A stretch of DNA of 64,000 nt. Source: Haplomitrium mnioides. Its lineage: Eukaryota; Marchantiophyta; Haplomitriopsida; Calobryales. The position numbers and the translations under genes are program-made. The notes beneath the pieces were generated by a model, which did no database searches, had not been told where the DNA came from, and saw nothing but the letters and a program-made list of their open reading frames with translations. The first letter of the stretch is position 1. The number at the start of each line of letters is the position of its first letter. The stretch is from assembly GCA_049999725.1 (NCBI GenBank), contig JBNGIS010013207.1:1-64000 (forward strand), read 5' to 3'. Positions 56,127-64,000 of this stretch are shown in pieces.

Positions 56127-56540
56127 CTTCGATAGAATGCTCTTTCGACACTCCTTGTTCTTTCGGTCAAACTGTTGATAGATCACCCTTTCGACACCCC
56201 TTGTTCCTCCTCTGGTCCAACTGTCGATAGATCGCTCTTTCGGCACTCCTTGCTCTTCCGACCGGACTATCGATAGATCGCCCTTTTGGCACCCCTTATT
56301 CCTTCTCTGGTCGGACCGTCGATAGATCGCTCTTTCGGCACTTCTTGCTCTTCCGGCCGAATCGTCGATAGATCGTCCTTTCGTGACCTCTTGTTCCCCC
56401 TCTGGCCGGACTGTCGATAAATCACCCTTTCGGCACCCCTTGTTCCTCCTCTGGCCGGACCATTGATAGATCGCTCTTTTGGCACTCTTTGTTCCTCCTC
56501 TAGCTGAACTGTCGATAGATTGCCGTTTCGACTGATCCCT
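56127..56540 (-). repeat. Alternating 46/49-bp tandem repeats in H
   Basis: Eight to nine units of 'cgatagatcgctctttcggcac' type alternate between a short form with 'cttgctcttccg' and a long form with 'cttgttcctcctctgg', a dimer of about 95 bp. The minus-strand frame 56022-56594 stays open only as a repeat product. Confidence 0.88.
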
Positions 56541-56689
56541 CCTTGCTCTACTGGTTGGATCTCCCAACAGATCCTTATTAAGTGGGCTCTCCACGTTGGA
56601 AGATCATTCGGAAACCACTTAACTGGGCTCCCTGCTTAGGGAGGATGAGTCCTGTTAAGCCTTGCGATGGCCTACCACCTCCCCGTAAA

Positions 56690-57345
56690 GACTCGCAGAC
56701 TCCCTCCATCGGACTGCGACGGTCGGATAGCGGACCTTAGACCCCCTCCATCCAACTGCAACGTCGAACAGAAGACTTCGGACCCCCTTGCACTGCGGAC
56801 TTCGGACTACGGTTGTCTGGCTGCAAACTTCAGACTCCCTCCATCGAACTACGACCGTGGGACAGAAGACTTCGGACCCCCTCCGTAATTTGTGAAAACG
56901 CTCGATATAGGAACTACAAGGAGCTCCCTTTCGAACCAACCCTTCACATTCCTCCGTTGAACTTTCTCACTTCGCCGCTGTACTTTGTCGAATTTTCCAA
57001 CTTGTCCTTGCCGGATCTACGATAGATCACCCTTTCGGTTGGTCCCTCCTTGCTCTTCTGGTTGGACATCTCAACGGATCCCTGTTAAGTGGGTTCTCCA
57101 CATCGGAAGGTCACTCAGAACCCACTTAACCTCGCTCCTCCCTTAGGAAGGCCGATGTCCCATTAAGGAAGACTGCGGCCGTCGGACTGCTGACCTCGGA
57201 CTCCTTCGAATTGCGATCGTCGAACAGCGGACCTTGGACCCCCTCCATTGGACTGGGACCAGCGGACTTTGGACCCCCTCCATTAGACTGCAACCGTCGG
57301 ACAACAGACCTTGGACCCCCTCCATCGGACTGCGAGTACTGAGTG
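56690..57345 (+). repeat. About 42-bp C-rich repeats and a duplicated block in H
   Basis: 'cccctccatcggactgcgac' and 'cggacagcggaccttgga' type units occur in two clusters (56690-56885 and 57200-57345). Between them the block 56535-56690 is repeated at 57035-57185 ('ctgttaagtggg...ccacttaac'). Confidence 0.75.
57085..57129. repeat. 13-bp perfect inverted repeat (hairpin) in H
   Basis: TTAAGTGGGTTCT (57085-57097) and AGAACCCACTTAA (57117-57129) can form a stem with a 19-base loop. The older copy at about 56578-56622 has the same arms with mismatches. Confidence 0.85.
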
Positions 57346-60300
57346 TCGGTTAACTTCCAGAAGGTCGTTATTCCTTATTTTTCCTTCATTTTCTTTGATT
57401 CAAATTGTACTGCAGTTGCCTCAACTCCTCTCTCTATCAAGCTATTGCATGCCTCAAATGGTCATGAATTGAGGATTCAGTGGTCAAAATTGTTGGCTCC
57501 TCCGTTATACATCCCGACTTCCACCCCTTTCCTCCGTTCTTGCCCATTTCTGCACCTATGGCTGTGAAATCTGTCTCCCTTGTTCGCCTTGACAGCAGTC
57601 CTCCCATGTGATCCTCCCCAATAGGTTTGAAGTAGATCTTGAAGCTTGTTTTTCCTTTTTTCAGCCTAAGGTTTCTTCCGCCTCTGTCATGTTCTGTTCT
57701 ATCTTCCACATTATGCCCTATTTTGGTTTCCTTTGTTGCTCCTAAACCTTTCCCTCCATGGCTTGTGAGCTCGGTCCTTCCCTTCTCTCTAAGCATGTCT
57801 TGAGTCCTTTTGATGTTCATTGGAAGCTCATTTGACCCAAAACCTAGAATCTGCATGGCTTCTCACTTAATTTTTGAAATAGTTTTTGAAAATATTACAT
57901 GAAGTACCTTCAAACCCTGCTTACACCTTTCCTCACCTCAACATTCCCAGCATTAGCCGATTTGCTCATTCACCCACAATGCTAGAATATATACACACAC
58001 AAACCCAAGTGTCTTTGTGGAAATCTTCAATGTAATTCAAGGGTCCCAAATCTGGACCCAGCCACCTTGTATACACTTCACGAGCAGAATGTAATGACCT
58101 ATATGTCCTAGAACAATGACAAGGGACTTGACTCCCCCTTGCAGGGTTGTCCCAAAGCCTGAACAAATAGAATTCCTACCTACTTCTAGTCTTGAATATT
58201 TCTTACACAATAAAACAGAGTTCAGAAGCACAATGCAATGACCCCAGAGTCACAAGACTATCTCAAGGGACTTGACTCCCCCTTCATAGGGCTCTCTGAG
58301 TGTCTGAGCAAATGGAACCTATATGATCCTAGTGCTAATTGCATCTTATATAATAGAACAAAATTCAAATCTATCTAACACATCCATACACATTTATAGC
58401 CATACACACTCATTGCACTTCACCAAAATCAAAGGCCTCACAGGACCATTGGGACTGATCTCCTCAAAAGTCTACTCCTTTCTCCCTCAGCTCACCACCC
58501 CAATCTTCCTTTCCTCTCCCACACACACACCCCCTTCTTCTAGATAGTTTTTCAACTTCCCTCGCGAGAAGCTCTGAATGTACTTCTTGAGGTTTGGAAG
58601 AGAATTTCTTTCACTTCCACCTCTAGAAGACAGTCCTCCCAACTGTTGGTAGCTCACTCTACCTCTGAGCCTCAAATAGGTCTTCTCCGTAGTGCGTAGG
58701 CACTAATGTAATTATCCTCTTCTCAGCTCCACTTGAAAGATAACACCAGAGCACAATCTGAGCACTCTAGGTTGATGCTCCCGCATAGACGATGTAGAAA
58801 CGACCCAAAGATCCCATTTGGCAGCCTCTCTCGAACTCTCAACAAAACAGATCCTCTTCAAATCTCATGTATCGATTCACCTCCACCACAGGTCCACCCA
58901 TAGGGATGAGTTCACCTGGATTGCTCGAGCCTCTAGAGCTCCTCACTAGCCGATTCACGACACCCTTCCAGTCCACCTCCACCCCTGCTAGCCCCTTGCG
59001 CAAGTACACTCGCCTCATGTAAATTCTTACTGGAATCCACTTTTGCCTTACCTCGTTGCGTCTCTCTTGTCCCAAGATCGCTTGCATGTCTCTAGCTTGC
59101 TTGTACACCAACCCTCTCGAATTTGAAGCTTGTCAATGTATACCCATCAAGCTTCTGCCCTTGCAAATCCTTCTTGTTTTAAGAGGTAGTTATTCTCGTT
59201 AGGCTCGGACCCGGATGTGGCAACACCTGCCCCGTCTATTTGCAACATGCTTCCAAATACAATGGTCATATAGGGTTGAGCCCGAGGAATCTCACGGACT
59301 GAGATTCCAAAGATTCTCGTAGAATCGAGTCTGAAGAACCCCACGGAACAGAGTTCCGAAGAATCCCGTGGAAAAAAGAGTCCAAAGGTATCTCGCGGAT
59401 TCGAGTCCGAAGATTCCCGCGGATCCGAGTCCGCAGAACAAGCGGAACCTAGAGCCCGTTGTTGACTTTTCTTCCGTTGCCGCCGTCCGACACCGCATTC
59501 AACTTGGAAGTTGGACCGGCGTATTGACCTTGTTCTGTAGTTGACAACAGATTCCAATCTAAAGAAGGCTGACTTTCTTTTGTGGCTGTCGTCCAATGCC
59601 GTTTTCAATAGGGAAGGTGGATTGCCATGCTAACCTTCATCCGTGGTTGACTTCTCTCTGACCCGAAGGATCCAATGGGCTTTGCCGAAGCGCCACGTAA
59701 TCTGAGGTAGCGCTGTATGACACCATATTCAACAAGGATGGTGGACCACCGCAACGACCTTCGTCCATGGTTGACTTATCTCTAACCTGAAAGATCCAAC
59801 AGGCTCTGCCAAAGCGCCACGTAATCTGATGTAGCACCGTTTGATGTCGTTTTCAATAGGGAGGGTGGACCCACGTGCTGACCTTCGTCTGTGGTTGACT
59901 TCTCTCTGACCCGAAGGATCCAACGGGCTCTACCGAAGCGTCACGTAATTTGAGGTAGCGCCGTCCAACGCTGTTTTCAACAGGGAAGGTGGACCGCCGT
60001 GCTGACCTTCGTTTGTAGTTTACTTCTCTTTGATCCGAGAATCCAATAGGCTCTGCTAAACTGCCACGTAATCTGAGGTAGTGTCGTCCGACGTCGTTTT
60101 CAACAGGGAAGCTTGACCGTCGCATTGACCAAGTTCCAAAGAAGACCACGAACACCCTGAGCCCTCCACATCTCCGCTAAGTCCTGCAGACCTCTTGGGC
60201 CCTCAACGTCTCCGCTAATTCCCGTGGACCTCTTGGGCCCGCCACGTCTCCGCTAAGTCCCACGAACACCCTAGGGACGTCACGTTTCCGTTGAATCCCC

Positions 60301-60850
60301 CAGAGCCCTCTGAAGATGCCACGTATCTGCAAAGGCCCGCGGACACTGAAGGAAGAGGTCCTGGACTCCACGAGAACCCGTTAACGCCTGAAGGATCGAA
60401 GCATCCCTCGATCCTTGGCGTAGTCATTGCTTACGAAGACCTTTCTCTTCCCGATCTCTGCTTCTGGTGTGCGCATCTGGGAGCTTGCTCTACAGTCCCC
60501 ATCACTTTAGAGCGCTCTCGGATCTCCACTCCATAGCCTTGATCCTCTTCCTCCGGCCCCTACTATTCCCGTAAGGGCCTTGATTACTGCCTCTCGATGA
60601 TACTTAGGCTCTTTTCTCTGCTTCTGTAAGATTTTAGTGGTGCCCCCCACTTGCTAGCTACCACCGCTCCCTTCTCTCCTTTTGAAGCGATCCTGTTTCA
60701 CTCCTCAGATCCATGCGATCCGCTCATACTCCTTGATTAGAGTCGATCTGTTGCTTTTGAGGTACTTTAGCACTTACAAGAGAGAGATTGTTCCAATGCC
60801 ACCTTTGACTTTAGGAATTTTTCCTTAGTACTCCATGTCACTAGCTGACA

Positions 60851-61180
60851 ATGGAAAAGATTTTGATACAGAATCTAATGAGCCTAGAAGACCAGGCAGA
60901 ATTCAAAGACAACCAGAATTCTATGGCATTGACAAAGGCATGCCCGTCTCAGAAAATGGTGAGACAAGGAGCTAGACTGATTTCAATGTGCAGAAGTCAA
61001 AATTATGCATGGCAGCCAAAATTGGGGATAAGGATCTCACAACCCTCAAGGAAGAGCTTTTGAGCTTGAACGCTAAGGATCGAAAGGCAACTATAGAAGA
61101 GGAACTATGCTCCACAAATCCACATGTGGAGGCTTGTAAGACTCGAAGCAAGGATGAAAGAAATAAACTACATAGTGGGG
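60851..61180 (+). mobile_element. pol: Element E (part 2): copia hinge and RT start
   Basis: It continues from 40089 after removal of C. Readable pieces are EPRRPGRIQRQPEFYGID (a typical copia pre-RT hinge) and DLTTLKEELLSLNAKD, the copia RT lead-in. It ends at 61180, where the LTR of D starts. Confidence 0.78.
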
Positions 61181-64000
61181 TGTCACCGAATAACATGGAG
61201 CACTAAGGAAGAATTCAAAAAATCAGAAGTATCATTGGCACAATTTCCCTCTTGTAAGTATTAAAGTACCTTAGAAGCAGCGGATGGACTCCATTCAGTG
61301 AGTACAAACGGATTGCCGAGATTCAGGGAGTGGAACAGGATCATTTTAGAAGGAGAGAGGGGAGCTGTGGTAACCAACAAGTGGGGGGCACCACTAAATT
61401 TCGGCGAAAGCATAAGAAAATCTGTAAGTATCATCAGATGCAGGATTCAAGGCCCTAGCAGGGGAAATGGAGGGCGACTTCGGAAGTGAGGAAGGAGCGG
61501 GGTCCGGAGGAGAAGGATCGAAGTTATGGGGCGGAGTTCCAAGAGCGCTCAAGAGTGATGAGGGCCGCAGAGCAAGCTCCCAGATGTGGGCACCAGAAGT
61601 GGAGATTGGGAAGAGAAAGGAAGGGTCAGGGCCTTCACGAGCAGCGACCAAGCCATGGATTGAGGGACGCCCCGATCCCTTAGGTGCTAAGCGGGTTCTA
61701 CTAGGGTCCGCGACCCCTTCCTTTAGTGTATGCGATTCCTTGCGGAAACGTGGCGTCTTCGCAAGGCTCCGTTACATTCAACGGAAACGTGGCATCCCGA
61801 GGGTGTCTGTGGGACTAAGCGAGGGCGTGGCGAGCCCAGGGTGTTCGTGGGACTTAGCAGGGGCATGGCGGGTCCTGGTTTCCGAGGGCTTTAGCGGAGA
61901 CGTGGCAGGCTCAGAAGGTTCGCGGGACTATGCGAAAATGTGGCATCTTTGCAGGGCTCCGAAAGATTCAATGGAAACGTGGCATCCCCAGGGTGTCTGA
62001 GGGACTTAGCGGGGGCGTGGCGGGCCCAAGGTGTCCGGGGGCTTTAGTGGAGACGTGGCAGGTGCAGGAGGTCCGAGGGTCTTTGCGGAAATGTGGTAGG
62101 CTCAAGGTGTCCGTGGTCTTCTTCAGAACCAGGTCAGTGCGACGGTCAAGCTTCCTCGTTGAAAACGGTGTCGGCCTACGCTCTCTCGGAAATGTGGCGT
62201 CCTCACAAGTGTGTGGGAATGTAAGCGGACATGTGGCAACTTGGAGGAGCCCGTTGGATTCCTCGGAACTAGGTCAACGCGATGGTCCGCCTCCCCTATT
62301 GAAAACGACGTCGGACAGCGCTACATCGGATTACGTGGCGCTTCGATCGAGCCCACTGGATCCTTCAGGTCAGAGAGGAGTCAACCACGAACTAAGGTCA
62401 ACACAATGGTCTGGCTTCCGTGTTGAAAACGACGTCGGACGGCGCAACTTTGGATTACGTGGCGCTTTGTCAGAGTCCGTTGGATCCTTGTGGTCAGAGA
62501 GAAGTCAACCACGGACGAAGGTCAGCACAGCGATCCACCTACCATGTTGAGAACGGCGTCGGATGACGGGCACGGAAGAAAGTCAGCCTTGGCCGCGTAG
62601 CACCTCAGAGTAGTCCAAGGGATCCTTCAAACTCCCTTGTCCATTGGATTCTTCGAATTGGGATCTACGGTCAACTACAAGACAAGGTTAATGCGCCGGT
62701 CCAACTTCCAGGTTGAATGCGGCGTCGAACGGTGGCATTGGAGGAAAAGTCAACAATGGGCTCTGGGTTTTGCAATCTCAGATCTACGGGAGTCTTCGGA
62801 CTCGAATCTGCAAGATTCCTTCGGACTCGAATGCGCAAGATTCCTTTGGACTTCTTTTTCCGTGGGATTCTTCGAAATCTTAGTCCGCGAGATTCCTTGG
62901 ACTCAACCCCGTGTGATCGTTGTACTTGGGAGCAAACTACTAATATACGGTATATGTGTCACCATATCCGGGTCTGAGCCTAAAGGGAATAACGACCTTT
63001 CTAATGGGAAGGATTCACAATGCCTGAAGGTTGAGGGGTATACATTGTCGAGCTTCGAATTCAATTGGGTTGGTGTGCAAGCAAGCTAGAGATGCGCAAG
63101 CAATCTCGGGACAAGGAAAATGCAACGAGGTATGGCAGAATGGGATCCCAATGAGAATTTATGTGAGGCAAGTGTACTTGCGCAAGGGGCTTGCAGGGTT
63201 GGAGGTGGACTGGAGGAGTGCTAAGAATCATTGGGTGAGGAGCTATAGAGGCTCAAGCGATTCAGGTGAACTCATCCTTGTGGACAGACCTGTGGCGGAG
63301 GTGGATCGATACGAGAGATTTGAAGGGGATCCATTTTGTTGAGAATTCAGAAGAGACTGCCAAGTAGGATCTTGGGGTCGTCTTTGCATTCTATGTGCAA
63401 GAGCATCAACCCAGCGTGCTCGGAGTGTGCTATGGTGTTTTCTTTCAAGTGGAGTTGAGAAGAGGGTAGTTGCGTTAGTGCCTGTGCACTGCGGAGAAGA
63501 CCTATTCAAGGCTAAGAGGTGGAGTGAGCTACCAGCACTCAGGAGGACTGTCTTCTAGGGGTGGAAGTGAAAGAAATCCTCTTCCAAGCTTGAGGAAGTA
63601 AATCCAAGGCTTCTTGCAAGGGAAGTTGAAAAACTATCTGGAGAAGGGTGTGTGTGTTGGGATTGAAAGGAGGATTGATGTGGTGTGTTGAGGAGGAGTC
63701 CGCAGTCGAGGTTAGTCCTAGTGGTCTTGTGAGGCCTCTGATTTTGGTGAAGTGCAATGAATGTGTATGATTATAAATGTGTATGAATGTGTTAGTTAGA
63801 TTTGAATTTTGTTATATGATATAAGAAGCAATTAGGATTAGGCTCAGATAGGCTCCATTTGTTCAAACCCTAGGACAACCCTGTGAAGGAGGAGTCAAGT
63901 CCCTTAACATAATCTTGTGTCCTTGGGTCCTTGCATTCTGTTCATGTACTCTATTTCATTGTGTAAGAAACATTGAAGACTAGAAGTAGGTCGGAATTCT
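61181..64000 (+). repeat. D: gypsy LTR, plus strand, running off the window
   Basis: It starts TGTCACCGAATAACATGGAGCAC and parallels C's LTR in reverse orientation throughout, including the 124-bp array (62120-62560) and 'gtgtaagaaacattgaagactag' at the end, equal to the 40473-40525 region. About 385 bp of an expected 3.2 kb remain outside. Whether it is a 5' LTR or a solo LTR cannot be seen. No gene is seen. Confidence 0.85.

Larger units (their letters stand above)
54856..57925 (-). mobile_element. H: solo LTR (3070 bp) of a related gypsy family
   Basis: Its ends are TGTCGCGCCC and TGCTTACA with a perfect 5-bp duplication. The first 150 bp resemble the left ends of the other gypsy LTRs ('gagatggc', 'aggtcttaa'), but the middle carries different repeats. 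I see no gag, pol, primer site or second LTR, so it is best read as a solo LTR left by LTR-LTR recombination. Orientation is inferred from the left-end similarity. Confidence 0.85.
40090..60850 (-). mobile_element. Element C: Ty3/gypsy LTR retrotransposon carrying two later insertions
   Basis: C spans 20761 bp. About 12.1 kb is its own sequence; the rest is copia element G (45457-51040) and solo LTR H (54856-57925), each with its own 5-bp duplication. Both LTRs, the primer site, all pol domains and gag are present on the minus strand, and the target duplication ATGGA is perfect. It is the only gypsy element complete at both ends in the window. Many stops make it non-autonomous. Confidence 0.95.
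54701..60850 (-). repeat. 5' LTR of element C, split by solo LTR H
   Basis: Plus-strand ends are TGTCACTCTCC and TAGCTGACA. Without H and one duplication copy it is 3075 bp, close to the 3158-bp partner. H interrupts it after 'ccttaccagccctt'. The 57931-60850 part parallels 40250-43247, including the 124-bp array. No gene is seen. Confidence 0.93.

Noticed and set aside
56022-56594. Minus-strand frame of 190 codons, Arg/Gly/Glu-rich
   Set aside because: It is a product of the 46/49-bp tandem repeats in solo LTR H. The repeat period is not a multiple of three, so no stable protein repeat exists.
60851-61206. A host-gene exon, because of continuous readable codons
   Set aside because: The hinge EPRRPGRIQRQPEFYG and the following block are typical of copia Pol, and they join seamlessly to 40089 after removing C.

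Overview
The window is an intergenic, heterochromatin-like stretch of a large-genome land plant. I found no host gene, tRNA, rRNA or CRISPR array. Nearly every base can be assigned to LTR retrotransposons or their internal repeats. The plant call rests on two groups: a Ty1/copia element with a TGGTATCAGAGC initiator-Met-tRNA primer site, and a large Ty3/gypsy family with about 2-3 kb LTRs, gag-PR-RT-RNaseH-INT order and no visible chromodomain. I cannot name the species.

Left cluster (1-24354): a (+) gypsy derivative without pol (L, 20794-24354) received a (-) gypsy element (B). B consists of 1-1005 plus 10917-20793, and its LTR starts left of the window. B's 3' LTR received a (+) gypsy element (A, 1006-10916). 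A's 5' LTR in turn carries a small 371-bp insert (about 1209-1593). A's 3' LTR is truncated where it meets B's LTR at 10916/10917.

Middle (24355-37009): a (-) gypsy remnant without gag (K, 24355-28665) lies in a badly decayed (+) gypsy element (J, 28666-32128). J was then split by a (-) gypsy element (F, 32129-37009).

Right cluster (37010-64000): F was split by a (+) copia element (E, 37010-40089 and 60851-61180). E was split by a (-) gypsy element (C, 40090-60850, TSD ATGGA) and by a (+) gypsy LTR (D, 61181 to the end). C holds a (+) copia element (G, 45457-51040, TSD TCCCC) in its RT gene and a solo LTR (H, 54856-57925, TSD CCTTT) in its 5' LTR. The chain J>F>E>C>G/H gives five insertion layers.

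All coding regions are broken by stops, frameshifts or deletions. Many stops are CAG>TAG at conserved Gln codons, as expected from decay of CHG-methylated cytosine. The most notable structural features are a copia element with TA...CA termini, gypsy LTRs that appear to contain a captured polypurine tract and old LTR start, a gag with three CCHC knuckles, and LTR-internal minisatellites (24, about 46/49, about 124 and about 150 bp). I saw no convincing new functional system beyond these.
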